A stretch of DNA of 64,000 bases from a bacterium (GCA_030432695.1 JAUILN010000009.1:434001-498000), one strand, 5' to 3'; counted from the first letter of the stretch, positions 9,336 to 19,013 are shown. The notes: generated from the letters alone by a model not told the origin. Program-made: numbers and translations.

Positions 9336-9908
9336 ATGTCGACCTTGGAAACCACCGGAACACTCAGCTTCGAGGACTTCCTCGACTTCCCCGACGATGG
9401 CTACCGGCACCAGTTGGTGGCGGGAGTGCACGTCGTGAGTGCGGCGCCGGGATTGCCGCATCAGGCCGTGGTCGGGGCGATCTTTCGGAGGTTGAGCGAG
9501 TGCGTCGAGGATCGCCGGCTCGGGAAGGTCTGGCCGGGCCCGATCGCGCTCAAGCTCTCTGACGAGGACGGCTTCGAGCCGGACGTCGTGGTGCTGCTCG
9601 ACCGCACGGCGACCCCACGCCGCGTGCGCTACATCGACGGACCGCCGGACCTGGTGGTCGAGGTGCTGTCCAAGTCGACGCGGCGGCTCGACCTGACGCT
9701 GAAGCGCGACCGCTATGCACAGTTCGGGGTCGGCGAGTACTGGGTGGTCGACCTGGCGAAGCCGGCGCTCTTGCAGTTCGTCCGCAGCGGCGAGACCGGG
9801 TTCGTGCCGCCGGTGGAGCAGACCGAGCGGGTGGTCCACGCGCGCTGTCCGGAGATCGCGCTCGAACTGGCGCCGGTGTGGCAGGCGGCGCGTGATGCGG
9901 TGACCTGA
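9336..9908 (+). CDS. Uma2-family (DUF820) PD-(D/E)xK nuclease-fold protein
   Basis: 190 residues. The ATG at 9336 is preferred because a GAGGG ribosome-binding site lies 7-8 bases upstream. Family motifs are in order: an N-terminal SFEDFLDFPDDGYRHQLVAG, FEPDVVVLLD, the core DLVVEVLSKSTRRLD, then YAQFGVGEYWVVD. The Asp of EPDVV, the Glu of VEVLS and the downstream Lys form the usual nuclease-like site. Uma2 proteins are abundant in cyanobacteria and planctomycetes, and their role is not established. It stands alone, convergent with the aminotransferase. Confidence 0.9.
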   Translation: MSTLETTGTLSFEDFLDFPDDGYRHQLVAGVHVVSAAPGLPHQAVVGAIFRRLSECVEDRRLGKVWPGPIALKLSDEDGFEPDVVVLLDRTATPRRVRYIDGPPDLVVEVLSKSTRRLDLTLKRDRYAQFGVGEYWVVDLAKPALLQFVRSGETGFVPPVEQTERVVHARCPEIALELAPVWQAARDAVT

Positions 9909-9921
9909 GGACCGCGAACGC

Positions 9922-11133
9922 CTACTGCGCCAGCACCTCGCCGAGCTTCGCGACCGCGTCGACCAGGTCGTCCTTCGCCACCATCAACGGCGGCGCGAAG
10001 CGGATCGTGTGGCTGCGGGTGTCCTTGGCGAGCACGCCGCGCTCGCGGAGCAGGTCGCAGTATTTCCGTGCGCCACCGGCATCGTGCTGCAGCTCCACGC
10101 CGGCCCAAAGTCCGCGACCACGCACCTCCTTGATCTTCGCCGAGCCGAGGTTCCGCAGTTCCTGGAGGAACCACCCGCCGAGTTCGCGCGAGCGCTCGAT
10201 CAGGTTCTCGTCGGCGAGCACGTCCAGCGCCGCCTCGGCGACCGCGCAGGCCAACGGATTGCCGCCGTAGGTCGAGCCGTGGCTGCCGGGCGTGAACACG
10301 TTCATGACCTCCTTGCGGGCCAGGAAGGCGCTCACCGGATAGAGGCCGCCGGACAGCGCCTTGCCGATCGTCACGCCGTCGGCGCAGACGCCGTCGAGTG
10401 TGTGCGCGAACACCGCGCCCGCACGGCCGAGGCCGGACTGGATCTCGTCGGCGATCAGCAGCGCGTTGCGGTCGTCGCAGAGCTTGCGGATGCCTTGCAG
10501 GAACTCCGGAGGCGGCACCACCACGCCACCCTCGCCCTGGATCGGCTCCACCAACACCGCGACCACGTGGTCGTCGAAGGCCCGCTCGACCGCCGCGAGA
10601 TCGCCGTAGGGGAGCACCTCGAAACCGGGCGTGAACGGCCCGAAGTGGTGGCGGCTCGCCTCCTCGGTCGCGAAGCCGACGATCGTCGTGGTGCGGCCGT
10701 GGAAGTTGTTGTCGAACACCAGGATCCTGGCCCGGCCGTCGGGCACGCCCTTGACCTCGTAGCCCCAGCGCCGTGCCGCCTTGATCGCGGTCTCCACCGC
10801 TTCGGCGCCGGTGTTCATCATCAGCACCCGGTCGTAGCCGGTCCACTTCGCCAGCTTCTCGCAGAACGGGCCGAAGCGGTCGTTGCGGAATGCGCGGCTG
10901 GTCAGCGCCAGGACCTGCGCCTGCTCGGTCAGCGCCCGGACGATCGCCGGGTGGTTGTGGCCCTGGTTCACCGCCGAGTAGGCGGCGAGGCAGTCGAGGT
11001 AGCGCTTGCCCTCGACGTCCCACACGTGCGCACCCTCGCCCCTGGCGATCACCACGTCGAGCGGGTTGTAGTTGTGCGCCGAGTAGCGGTCCTCGAGTTC
11101 GATGCAGGAACGGCTGTCCAGGGGTTGTTTCAT
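9922..11133 (-). CDS. rocD: ornithine aminotransferase
   Basis: 403-residue fold-type I PLP enzyme that transfers the delta-amino group of ornithine to 2-oxoglutarate, giving glutamate-5-semialdehyde. Family signatures include YSAHNYNPLDVVIARGEG near the N-terminus, YLDCLAAYSAVNQGHNHP, the PLP-phosphate site NTGAEAVETAIKAAR, NNFHGRT, LIADEIQSGLGRAG with the cofactor Asp, and TIGKALSGGLYPVSA with the Schiff-base Lys. The N-terminal YSAHNY block favours ornithine aminotransferase over acetylornithine aminotransferase. The ATG at 11133 is chosen; a longer upstream frame lacks family similarity. The gene overlaps nothing and is monocistronic. Confidence 0.9.
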   Translation of the reverse strand: MKQPLDSRSCIELEDRYSAHNYNPLDVVIARGEGAHVWDVEGKRYLDCLAAYSAVNQGHNHPAIVRALTEQAQVLALTSRAFRNDRFGPFCEKLAKWTGYDRVLMMNTGAEAVETAIKAARRWGYEVKGVPDGRARILVFDNNFHGRTTTIVGFATEEASRHHFGPFTPGFEVLPYGDLAAVERAFDDHVVAVLVEPIQGEGGVVVPPPEFLQGIRKLCDDRNALLIADEIQSGLGRAGAVFAHTLDGVCADGVTIGKALSGGLYPVSAFLARKEVMNVFTPGSHGSTYGGNPLACAVAEAALDVLADENLIERSRELGGWFLQELRNLGSAKIKEVRGRGLWAGVELQHDAGGARKYCDLLRERGVLAKDTRSHTIRFAPPLMVAKDDLVDAVAKLGEVLAQ

Positions 11134-11203
11134 CGCTTGCCTCGACCTTCGGATCCTACATCGGCCTTGCGCGCCCCGCGACCGCGGCGGAAAACGACAC
11201 CCC

Positions 11204-11509
11204 ATGGTGCGGATCGAAGGTCCTGACGAATACGACCGGCTCGACGGGCTGGTGCGGCGGCTCGCGGAGTCGCACGGTCTCCGGCTCGACGTGGTCGGTT
11301 GGACCCGGAAGACCTACGACCTCTACTCGCCGACCCTGCACGGCAAGCCCGGCCAGCTGCTGGCGCGAGTCGAGAGCTTCGCGACCACCAACGGCGAGGT
11401 GGTGGTGTTCGACGACCGGGCGGTCGCCTTCGCCACCGAGCTGGCCGGTGAGCTCGAGCGCGAGTTCGCCATCGCCGAGGCCGCGGTCGTCCGTCGCCCG
11501 CGGCCCTGA
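11204..11509 (+). CDS. small conserved-looking protein, unknown function
   Basis: 101-residue soluble protein starting at ATG 11204, divergent from the aminotransferase. It reads like a compact alpha/beta domain: a helix (YDRLDGLVRRLAESHGL), strands around LDVVGWTRKTYDLYSP, and a C-terminal helix (ATELAGELEREFAIAEAA). No cysteines, membrane segments or catalytic motifs are visible. Codon use matches neighbouring genes, which supports it as real. The family is not recognised. Confidence 0.6.
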   Translation: MVRIEGPDEYDRLDGLVRRLAESHGLRLDVVGWTRKTYDLYSPTLHGKPGQLLARVESFATTNGEVVVFDDRAVAFATELAGELEREFAIAEAAVVRRPRP

Positions 11510-11621
11510 TCGGCGCGCGTCGGGCAGGTGCCGATCTGCACAGTCTCCTGCTGCCAGCGAAGGGGCATGACTCGCTGCGCTCGCGATGCCTCGAGGCGGT
11601 CGGCCGCGCTGACGGCGTCGA

Positions 11622-13253
11622 TCAGGGTAGGAGTTCCAGCGCCTCGAAGCGGAACGACGCCGGGCGCGAGCGTCCGTCGACCGTCTCGACCAGGTGGTCG
11701 CTGGCGATCAGCTGGACGTCGATCCAGCCCGGGGCCAGTGGCGCGGTGTCGAGGGGGATCTCCAGCACACCCTCCGATTCGGTCGTCGCGTGCGCCTCGA
11801 GCGGCACTTCGGTCCATTGCGGCGGCGCGGCCTCGGCGTCGGGATCGGACTGGACGCTCACACCGATGCGCAGTCCCTGGACCGGCTGGCCGCCGAGGAG
11901 GCCGCGGACGTGGAGACGCAGACGCGAGGTCGGTCGGTCGGTGCGCAGTGCGACCCGGGCGTCTCTGCCGATGGTCCCGTCGGTGCCGATGCCGGCGTAC
12001 ACCTGGTGGAATCCGGTCGCGTCGGCGAGGGCGATCCGAGGTCCGGAGAAGCGTTCGTAGAGGGCATGCCGTTCGCCACGCAGCGCCTGTGCCGCAACCG
12101 GTGCCAGTCGCTGTGCCGTGCGCGTGGCGTACTCTGGGGACGAAGGCACGGGCTGGGTCCAGTCGGCACCTCGTGGCAGGTCGGCGGCCTGCAGCAACTC
12201 CAGGATGCGGCGGGCGCCGGCGTCGACGCAGGCTGCGTTCGGATGCGGATCGTCGCCGAGCGTGTCACCCGGTCGGCTGCCGTCGAACAGGAAGCCATAG
12301 CGAACTTCGGGCGCCTCGGCGAGCAGGCGGGCTTCCAGTTCCCGATGGAAGTGGTTGGCCCACGGCAGCGCGACGAACAGGTCGCAGTCGCGGGCGCGCA
12401 GGAAGCGGTCGAGTTCGCGCACCTCACCGACCAGTTGCCGCCATCGGCGCAGGGAGGTCGGCGCGAGGGCGACGTTGAGCGCGTGTTCGACCGCTTCGAG
12501 GCCGCCCGACTCGGCGGCTGCGATGAGTCGTGGCAGGGGCGTGCGGGAGCCGATGGCGAGATACAGGTCCACATAGTTCTGGCGCTGCATCGGGAGCTCC
12601 AGGATGCCGGAGGTCGGATCGACGCGGTCGGCTCGCTGCCCCGCCGCATCGACCGCCGACCGGTTGCCCAGGTCGTTGACCACCGGGATCAGAACGACCA
12701 GGTCGGGCCGGTAGCGATGAGCGTGGTTGCGCATCGCGCGCGCCGACGCGGCGAGGTTCCAGCCTGGCGTGGCCAGCGTCAGGACCGCGGGCCGGGCGGC
12801 GGCGGGTGCGAGAGCGTCGGCAGCGTGGTGCTCGAGACGTGCTGCGTAGGTCTCGTCATCGCCCAGGCCGAATCCGAACGCGACCGAGTCGCCGAGGACG
12901 ACCCAGCGGGGTCGGTCGTCTTCCTCGGGCCAGCCCGAAGGTCTTCGGCGTCCTCCGAGAGAGTCGGTGCGCGCGGTCACGCCGTGCCAGTCGTGTGCGT
13001 CGTCGAGCTTGCATCGGTGGCCGACGCGCGGGTCGGCGTCGAGGTCGTACGGGCCCTTCGAGAGGCGGGCCAGAGTGGCCTGCTGCTGGTCGGTGATGCG
13101 CGCGTTCCATCGCGCGGCGCTGTCGAACGGTCGCCGCAGCAGGGAGCGTCCGGTGACCAGCGACACCGCGCCCTCGATCCCGAGGACCAGGAGCGTGGTG
13201 AGGAGTATCCCGACGGTCACGGCGAGGGCGGGGCGGGATCGACGTCGAGCCAT
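11622..13253 (-). CDS. membrane-anchored SGNH/GDSL-type hydrolase
   Basis: 543 residues. A signal-anchor helix lies at about 8-31 (LAVTVGILLTTLLVLGIEGAV). The SGNH domain follows: block I WVVLGDSVAFGFG with nucleophile Ser123, a Gly-containing block LATPGWNL, an Asn block (PVVNDLGN), and the C-terminal Asp-His pair in GDDPHPN. A roughly 200-residue beta-rich C-terminal region follows. SGNH enzymes are esterases or acyl-group hydrolases acting on lipids or polysaccharides; the substrate here is not deducible. The ATG at 13253 is chosen because the 113 codons upstream are out of character and would run into the VWA gene on the same strand. It lies 55 bp downstream of that gene and may share its transcript. 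Confidence 0.78.
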   Translation of the reverse strand: MARRRSRPALAVTVGILLTTLLVLGIEGAVSLVTGRSLLRRPFDSAARWNARITDQQQATLARLSKGPYDLDADPRVGHRCKLDDAHDWHGVTARTDSLGGRRRPSGWPEEDDRPRWVVLGDSVAFGFGLGDDETYAARLEHHAADALAPAAARPAVLTLATPGWNLAASARAMRNHAHRYRPDLVVLIPVVNDLGNRSAVDAAGQRADRVDPTSGILELPMQRQNYVDLYLAIGSRTPLPRLIAAAESGGLEAVEHALNVALAPTSLRRWRQLVGEVRELDRFLRARDCDLFVALPWANHFHRELEARLLAEAPEVRYGFLFDGSRPGDTLGDDPHPNAACVDAGARRILELLQAADLPRGADWTQPVPSSPEYATRTAQRLAPVAAQALRGERHALYERFSGPRIALADATGFHQVYAGIGTDGTIGRDARVALRTDRPTSRLRLHVRGLLGGQPVQGLRIGVSVQSDPDAEAAPPQWTEVPLEAHATTESEGVLEIPLDTAPLAPGWIDVQLIASDHLVETVDGRSRPASFRFEALELLP

Positions 13254-13308
13254 GCCCAGGGAGCATAGGGCTCGCGACTCGTCCCGAGACACGCCCTCTC
13301 GCGGGTCG

Positions 13309-14997
13309 TCAGCGACCGGTGCGCACGTAGCGCCCGCTGTTGTCCGCGGCGAGCTGCTGCATGAACGGCGAGTCGCTGGGTCCCATGTAGATCGTGTGGA
13401 TCCGGACCCGCCGCAGCCGGTTGCTCTCGCGCACGGCGTCGAGGATGTCCTGTGTATGGGTGATCTCGCCGACGCTCGGCTCCCCGTCGGAGAGCAGGAA
13501 GATCTCGTCGACCTCGGCGGGCGAGGCGTCGCCCCAGCGCACCGAGCGCAGGTCCAAGGCCCGCTCGAGCGCGCCCCAGATGTTGGTGCCACCGCCCGGC
13601 TCCACCACCGCGAGCTGATCGCGCAGCGCCTTGCGCCGACCCTCGGTGGCCGGAGTGAGCGAGCCGCGCCAGCGGTCGACGCCGCCCGAGAAGATGATCA
13701 CGTCGAAGAAGGCGTCGCGTGGCAGGCCGTCGACCGCCTGCATCAGCTCGTGCTTGGCCCAGTCGAGGCGGGTCGAGTCGGGCACCGGCTTGCCGGACGA
13801 CGTGCCCGAACCGGCGCCGAGCGGTGCGTGGTGGGCGCCCATGCTCCCGGAGCGGTCGATCAGGAACAGCACGCGGCGGCCCTGGATCGGGATCCCGAAG
13901 AAGCCCGAGCTGGTCGCGCCTGCGCCTTCGTGCGGGTCGCGCGGCGGCGGCATCTCGAAGGTCGCGCGCTCGCGCTCCCAGAAGGCGCGCCACGTGCCGG
14001 GATCGTCGGGGCCGAAGATCGCGCCGGTGAGGCCCTTGAGCACCTCGTGGGCGCGGGTCTGGAGGAAGCCGTTGCCGGCCTCGTCGAGCCCTTCGGCGTT
14101 GGTTCGCTCCAGCACCGTGATCAGGGCTGGGATCGCGTCGGTGCAGCGCAGCGTGCGGCACAGCTCCACGATCTCTACGTCGACCCGCCAGTCGACGCGG
14201 CCGAGCGCGGCGAGCGCGACGCTGACTGCGCGGCGGGTCTCGGCGGCGCCGAGCGTCGTGGCGCCGGCCGGGAGGCTGCGTGCGAGCGTGCTGGCCAGGG
14301 TCTGGCAGACCGCGGCGTCGGTCTCGATCGCGAACCGGTCGGCGACCCGCGGGACCGATCGTGGGTCGCCGCGCTCGAGAAGGGTCTCCGCGGCGGCCAG
14401 TCGCACGAGTCGGTCGCGGTCGTCGAGCTGGCGCTCCGCCATGATCCGTGCGACGCCGCTCTTGGACCGGCCGAGGGTGAGGAGTGCGGCGAGGCGCAGG
14501 GCGTCGGCGTCGCGACCAGCGGCGATCCTGCGGTCGCCGCCCGCGAGCCGGATCAGGGCGTCGAGCACCGCAGAGTCATCGATCGCGCCGAGCGCTTCGC
14601 GGGCCCGGCTGCGGATCGCCAGCACCCCGCGCGCGGGATCGACGTCTTCACCGAGGTCGGTCGCGGCGATCGCCAGGGTCGCGAGGGCCACCTCGAGGGT
14701 GGCGTGGGACGGCACCGCGTCGAACAGGCGGCGGATCGCCTCGCGGTGCGAGATGGTCTCCTTCGGCCGGTGGAACAGCGCGCCGCCGCGGTAGAGCGGG
14801 TGCACCCGGCCGCCGTCGACTGCGGGCGCGTCGAGGTCGATCCGGCCCGCGGACCAGGTGGCGTGCCAGCGGTCGAGGGTGCGCGCGAGTTCGTGCGCGG
14901 CCTTCTCGTCGCGCGAAGATTGGGCCGCGAGGCTGCTCGGGCCGAGGGAAGCGGCGGCCAGGAGAAGGCCGAGGCAGGTGACCAGGAATCGGTGCAT
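13309..14997 (-). CDS. secreted VWA-domain protein with HEAT-like repeats
   Basis: 562 residues with a signal peptide (LGLLLAAASLGPSSLAAQ). Residues about 90-330 are alpha-helical with HEAT-like repeats (ALIRLAGGDRRIAAG, LVRLAAAETLLERGDP). A von Willebrand factor A domain follows, with an intact metal-binding MIDAS motif (FLIDRSGSMG near residue 379), a downstream Thr in GGGTNIWGAL, and IFLLSDGEPSVGEI. VWA domains bind ligand through Mg, and an exported protein of this design probably mediates contacts in the periplasm. The ATG at 14997 gives a good signal peptide. It is upstream of the SGNH gene on the same strand. Confidence 0.88.
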   Translation of the reverse strand: MHRFLVTCLGLLLAAASLGPSSLAAQSSRDEKAAHELARTLDRWHATWSAGRIDLDAPAVDGGRVHPLYRGGALFHRPKETISHREAIRRLFDAVPSHATLEVALATLAIAATDLGEDVDPARGVLAIRSRAREALGAIDDSAVLDALIRLAGGDRRIAAGRDADALRLAALLTLGRSKSGVARIMAERQLDDRDRLVRLAAAETLLERGDPRSVPRVADRFAIETDAAVCQTLASTLARSLPAGATTLGAAETRRAVSVALAALGRVDWRVDVEIVELCRTLRCTDAIPALITVLERTNAEGLDEAGNGFLQTRAHEVLKGLTGAIFGPDDPGTWRAFWERERATFEMPPPRDPHEGAGATSSGFFGIPIQGRRVLFLIDRSGSMGAHHAPLGAGSGTSSGKPVPDSTRLDWAKHELMQAVDGLPRDAFFDVIIFSGGVDRWRGSLTPATEGRRKALRDQLAVVEPGGGTNIWGALERALDLRSVRWGDASPAEVDEIFLLSDGEPSVGEITHTQDILDAVRESNRLRRVRIHTIYMGPSDSPFMQQLAADNSGRYVRTGR

Positions 14998-15136
14998 CGC
15001 TGCAGGTCGTCGCTCTTCGGCGGGGGGTGACCGCCGACCGGTCCGATCGTAACCCGACCGGCCCACGCGGTGGGGCCGCGGGGTGCGGAGCATTTCCGGG
15101 GCCGATTGCTACAGTCGTCGATCCCAGTCCCCGCCG

Positions 15137-16537
15137 ATGACCAGCGCTTCGCCCACCGCCTCCCTCCGCGAGCCGATCACGCTCCGCCTGCTCGACATGT
15201 TCCGGATCGGTCCGGGGCCGAGCAGCAGCCACACCGTCGGGCCGATGCGGGCCGCGGGGATGTTTCGGAGCCGCTGCCTGGCGCGCGGGATCGTGCCGGC
15301 CCGCCTGGAGGTGGAACTCCGCGGTTCGCTGAGCGCGACCGGACGCGGGCACGGCACCGACCGCGCGGTGCTCGCGGGCCTGTGTGGCTGGGAGCCGGAG
15401 ACCCTCGATCCCGACGCCTTCCTGGCGCTCGACGAGATGCTGCGCGCCTCGCCGCGGATCGGCTGGGGCGAGACCTCGGTGCCGCTGCATCCCGACGACG
15501 TGGTGTTCGACCGCTCGCGCAACCACGACCCGGCGTTCCTGCCGCACGCCAACACGATGGTCTGCCGGGCCTTCGCCGCCGACGGCTCGCTGGCCTTCGA
15601 GGAGACGTGGCTGAGCATCGGTGGAGGGTTCGTGCAGACGGCGGGCGACGAGGGGGGTGCCAAGCGGCCGCCCAGCGAGCCGGTGGCGCCGTTCTGGAGC
15701 GGGGCGTCGCTGATGGCCGAGGCCCGCAAGTTCGGCGGCTTCGGTGAGGTCGTCCTGGCCAATGAGCGGGCCTGGGAAGAGCGGCCTGGCGAACTCGAGG
15801 AAGGGCTCGAGCGCGTGTGGGCGGCTTTCGAGGCGTGCATCCAGCGCGGCCTCCGACTGACGGGCTCCCTGCCGGGCGATCTCGGGGTGATTCGGCGCGC
15901 CGGCACGCTGCTGGCGCAGGTCGAGGCGGGGCGGGTCGGTGAGTCCTACCGGGTCATCGCCAGGGCGCAGGCCTACGCCTACGCGGTGAACGAGGAGAAT
16001 GCCGCCGGCGGCCTCGTGGTGACCGCGCCGACCAACGGTGCGGCGGGGATCTTCCCGGCGGTGATGGTCGAGGTCGCCGAACGGCTGAACCTGTCGCGCA
16101 GCGCGATCCATCGGGCGATGGCCACCGGGGCCGCGGTGGCGATGGTCATCAAGACCCACGCGAGCCTGTCGGGTGCCGAGGTCGGCTGCCAGGGCGAGGT
16201 CGGCTCGGCGACCGCGATGGCGGCGGCGGCGTTGTGCGAGGTGCTCGGCGGCAGCGTCGATCAGGTCGAGCGCGCCGCCGAGATCGGGCTCGAGCACAAC
16301 CTCGGGCTGACCTGCGATCCGATCAAGGGGCTGGTGCAGGCGCCGTGCATCGAGCGCAATGCGATGGGTGTGGCGAAGGCCTGGAGTGCGGCGCAGCTGG
16401 CGCTCAACACCGGCGGCAAGGGCATCGTCTCGCTCGACAAGGTGATCCGCGTGATGAAGCGGACCGGCGACGACATGCGGCGTGAATACAAGGAGACCAG
16501 CGAAGGTGGATTGGCGGTCAACATTCCGGAGTGCTGA
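15137..16537 (+). CDS. sdaA: L-serine dehydratase, iron-sulfur, single-chain
   Basis: 466 residues. The enzyme converts L-serine to pyruvate and ammonia with a [4Fe-4S] cluster. The N-terminal beta domain is seen in LLDMFRIGPGPSSSHTVGPM. The C-terminal alpha domain has the cluster region cysteines in EVGCQGEVGSATAM, LTCDPIKGLVQAPCIERNAM, plus NGAAGIFPAV and GGKGIVSLDKVI. Both domains are in one chain, as in E. coli SdaA, rather than split as in Bacillus. The ATG at 15137 is preferred over one 18 codons upstream because family similarity begins just after it. The next gene overlaps the 3' end by up to 56 bp. Confidence 0.93.
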   Translation: MTSASPTASLREPITLRLLDMFRIGPGPSSSHTVGPMRAAGMFRSRCLARGIVPARLEVELRGSLSATGRGHGTDRAVLAGLCGWEPETLDPDAFLALDEMLRASPRIGWGETSVPLHPDDVVFDRSRNHDPAFLPHANTMVCRAFAADGSLAFEETWLSIGGGFVQTAGDEGGAKRPPSEPVAPFWSGASLMAEARKFGGFGEVVLANERAWEERPGELEEGLERVWAAFEACIQRGLRLTGSLPGDLGVIRRAGTLLAQVEAGRVGESYRVIARAQAYAYAVNEENAAGGLVVTAPTNGAAGIFPAVMVEVAERLNLSRSAIHRAMATGAAVAMVIKTHASLSGAEVGCQGEVGSATAMAAAALCEVLGGSVDQVERAAEIGLEHNLGLTCDPIKGLVQAPCIERNAMGVAKAWSAAQLALNTGGKGIVSLDKVIRVMKRTGDDMRREYKETSEGGLAVNIPEC

Positions 16538-17642
16538 GTTCCTGCTGGCGCTGGCGTTCGCGGCGGTCTCCGTGCCGGCGCAGTGCTGTCTCGGTGCGCA
16601 GGACGTCACCAGCGAAGACGTGACCGGCAGCTTCCGCGTGGTCGCGAAGTCCCTGGAGGGCACCGGTCACGGAGTCCATGGGCCCTACCGCTACGAGTTC
16701 CAAGTCGAGCAACGCGTTGGCGAGGACGAGTGGCGACCGCTGGGCAGCTTCCGGCGCGAGTTCCTGACCCGCGAGCACTTCGCGATGGAGCTGCACGTGT
16801 CGCCGACCGGCAACGGCTTCCTGCTGGAGACCTCCATCGATCCGCGGATCGTGTTCTTCGGAGTCGATGGCGCCGAGCTGGTCGTCCACGACGCACCGTC
16901 GGCGTTGACCGTGGGACCGCGCGGTGATCTCCGGGTCGACGGCGGCGGGAAGCTCGACCTGATCGGTCGCTTCGTCCTGCGTGAGGACGTGTCGGGTGCG
17001 CGCTGGGACACCACCCGCGCCGACGTGTTCCTGCCGCTGGCCGCGGTGGTCGGTCCGCAGCAGCGACGCGAGCCGCCGTCATGGCGCTGGCGCACGGTGG
17101 AGCCGCACGACGAACGGTTCGCGGTCGACTCGGAGCAGCCGGAGTGGCTGGCCCGGATGCTGCACTGGTCGCCGGCGCAGGGTGAGCGGGAGGCGGAGAC
17201 CGTCGAGTTCCAGCTGCGGCGGGTGGTGGAGGAGGTCGGCGAGGCGCGGCAGGATGCGGTGACGCAGTTGATCGACCTGGGCCTGTCGGCGCGCGCCGGG
17301 CTGCGCGACCTCGATGCGACGCTGGCCCGCCTGGAGATCGACGACGTGTCGAGCGGGGCGCGCGAGGCGTTGGAATCGCTCGGCGCCTTGATCGAGCGGC
17401 GGGTGGGCGGGCACGACCATCCCTGGCGGCACCTGCGTCTGCTCGCGGCGCTGCGCCAACATCCCGACCAGGGACTGGCGGCGTCCTCGGCGGCACGGCT
17501 GGCGCGGATCCTGCCGGTCGACGCGCCGCGCGACCGCGAGGAGCAGCGCGCCTGGATCCACGCGCACGGCGAGGCGCTTCGGTGGGACGTCGAGAGCCAC
17601 CGCTATCTGATCGGCGGTGCCGGTTCGCGTCGTGGTGGATGA
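16482..17642 (+). CDS. secreted protein of unknown function
   Basis: 386 residues if the ATG at 16482 is used. A GTG at 16506, in frame, is an equally good start and would reduce the overlap with the serine dehydratase. Either start gives a signal peptide (AEFLLALAFAAVSVPAQCC). The mature part starts with a beta-rich stretch (SFRVVAKSLEGTGHGVHGPY) and ends with helical repeats (LAALRQHPDQGLAASSAARL). No catalytic motif or known family is recognised. The overlap suggests translational coupling with sdaA, though a functional link is not obvious. Confidence 0.7.
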   Translation: MNTRRPAKVDWRSTFRSAEFLLALAFAAVSVPAQCCLGAQDVTSEDVTGSFRVVAKSLEGTGHGVHGPYRYEFQVEQRVGEDEWRPLGSFRREFLTREHFAMELHVSPTGNGFLLETSIDPRIVFFGVDGAELVVHDAPSALTVGPRGDLRVDGGGKLDLIGRFVLREDVSGARWDTTRADVFLPLAAVVGPQQRREPPSWRWRTVEPHDERFAVDSEQPEWLARMLHWSPAQGEREAETVEFQLRRVVEEVGEARQDAVTQLIDLGLSARAGLRDLDATLARLEIDDVSSGAREALESLGALIERRVGGHDHPWRHLRLLAALRQHPDQGLAASSAARLARILPVDAPRDREEQRAWIHAHGEALRWDVESHRYLIGGAGSRRGG

Positions 17643-17698
17643 GATGAGTCGTCGTGCGCCGGCTCGTAGATCGATCGACCTCATGGACTCGCTACACG

Positions 17699-17714
17699 GA
17701 CCGTCGGAACGGTC
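17699..17714. terminator. possible hairpin between convergent genes
   Basis: A 6-bp perfect stem (GACCGT / ACGGTC) with a CGGA tetraloop lies in the 81-bp gap between two convergent genes. There is no clear T-run on either side, so it may be a weak or factor-assisted terminator serving both directions. Confidence 0.35.
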
Positions 17715-17723
17715 GTCCGCCGA

Positions 17724-19013
17724 TCAATCCCTCAGGTCTCGCAGCAGGTCCGGAATCCGCTTCTGGACGGATCCGTAGGGCGTGATTGCGTTGGCCGACT
17801 CCAGCAACCGGACGAGAAACGTTCGGGCCCGCTCCACATCGGGGTCGGTCGATTTCCGAACGTATTCGAGTGCCCCGGACCAGCTCCAGTGCGGCTCGAA
17901 TTGGAAGCCATCGGGAGCGTCCCGCCCGAGTCGCGCCTGGAGGTCCGACAGTTCCTGAATCGCCAGCTCGTGATCGCCACGGATCTCGGCGGCGCATATG
18001 GCGATGATGTGGGCCACCGCAGCCGATCGCAGATCGAGTCCGGAGTTCGTCTTCCGAACGAGTTCGAGCTGCGCGAGAGCCTCGGCAGCCCGGCCCGTGG
18101 TGAGGCAGCTCTCCGCGTAGGCCAGGTAGAGGCCCCTCGACTCCTCGTCTTCCCGTCGGCTAGGGTTCTCCTCGAGGAAGCACTCGCAGACCTCCCGGGC
18201 ATGCTGATAGTCGAACAGTCGCTCATGGAGTGCCCAGCACGCCGCGGCGGCGGCCTCCTGGTCGTGCGGGTTCGCACGCAGCCGTCGTTCATGCAGCTCG
18301 GCGGTGGCTTTCCAGATCTCCTGATAGTTGTTCCGGAGCAGGTAGCCAGCCTGTTGTGCCGTGACCGCCCGAACCGCGTCGGGAAGTGACTCGCGCGCCT
18401 CCTGGACTCCGAACGCTCCAAGGCCCCCGGCCGATGTTGCCGCAGTGAATCGTAGCGAGTCGATGGCCTTGCGATCCGCGTCGTAGAGCACGATCGTTAC
18501 TTCGGCGTCGCCGTGGTGGAAGTGGAAGGGCATGAACAGGATGCCGACCAGCGAGATGGCGACGGGAATCGTGTAGGCCAGGTTGGTCCACCACAGCCAG
18601 TCGTGCATCAACAGGGACGAGTCGTAGCGGTAGAACCCTGCGATGATCGCGTCGGGCGTGTCGATCGTGGTCCGCGCACCGAGGAAGCCGATGTCACGCA
18701 TCTGGAGCGCCACCTGCTCGGTGGACCACTTGTCGTCGGTGGCGACCGTCCAGCGGCTCAGCAGAGTCTTCGGATCGAGGGTCTCGTACGACAGCTCGCG
18801 TTCGAGTTGCAGCGCATCGTCGAGTTGCTCCGTGAAGCTGATGACCTGAACGGAGAGTCGATCGTCGACGAGGCCCGATTCGAGCCCGCGCTCGTCGAGG
18901 GCGGTCGAGCTGGGGCCGATGCTGGTCCAGCAACCGCCGAGCAGGACACTCGAGAGGAATCCGCCGACGATGAGCCGGGGGTTTCCGCCAGAGACTGGTT
19001 GCGCTGCGATCAT
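17724..19013 (-). CDS. lipoprotein with membrane segment and TPR-like C-terminus (third gene of TIR-nSTAND operon)
   Basis: 429 residues starting at ATG 19013. The N-terminus is a lipoprotein signal (FLSSVLLGGC, lipidated Cys28). A helical region follows, then a hydrophobic segment (WTNLAYTIPVAISLVGILFM) ahead of FHFHHGDAEVTIVLYDADRK, a beta-rich part. The C-terminal half is helical and TPR-like (HERLFDYQHAREVCECFLEE, YAESCLTTGRAAEALAQLEL). The start overlaps the WD40 gene stop by 4 bp, so all three operon genes are coupled. It would act on the periplasmic side, near the predicted WD40 domain. No family is recognised; a sensor, partner or immunity-like role is inference only. Confidence 0.8.
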   Translation of the reverse strand: MIAAQPVSGGNPRLIVGGFLSSVLLGGCWTSIGPSSTALDERGLESGLVDDRLSVQVISFTEQLDDALQLERELSYETLDPKTLLSRWTVATDDKWSTEQVALQMRDIGFLGARTTIDTPDAIIAGFYRYDSSLLMHDWLWWTNLAYTIPVAISLVGILFMPFHFHHGDAEVTIVLYDADRKAIDSLRFTAATSAGGLGAFGVQEARESLPDAVRAVTAQQAGYLLRNNYQEIWKATAELHERRLRANPHDQEAAAAACWALHERLFDYQHAREVCECFLEENPSRREDEESRGLYLAYAESCLTTGRAAEALAQLELVRKTNSGLDLRSAAVAHIIAICAAEIRGDHELAIQELSDLQARLGRDAPDGFQFEPHWSWSGALEYVRKSTDPDVERARTFLVRLLESANAITPYGSVQKRIPDLLRDLRD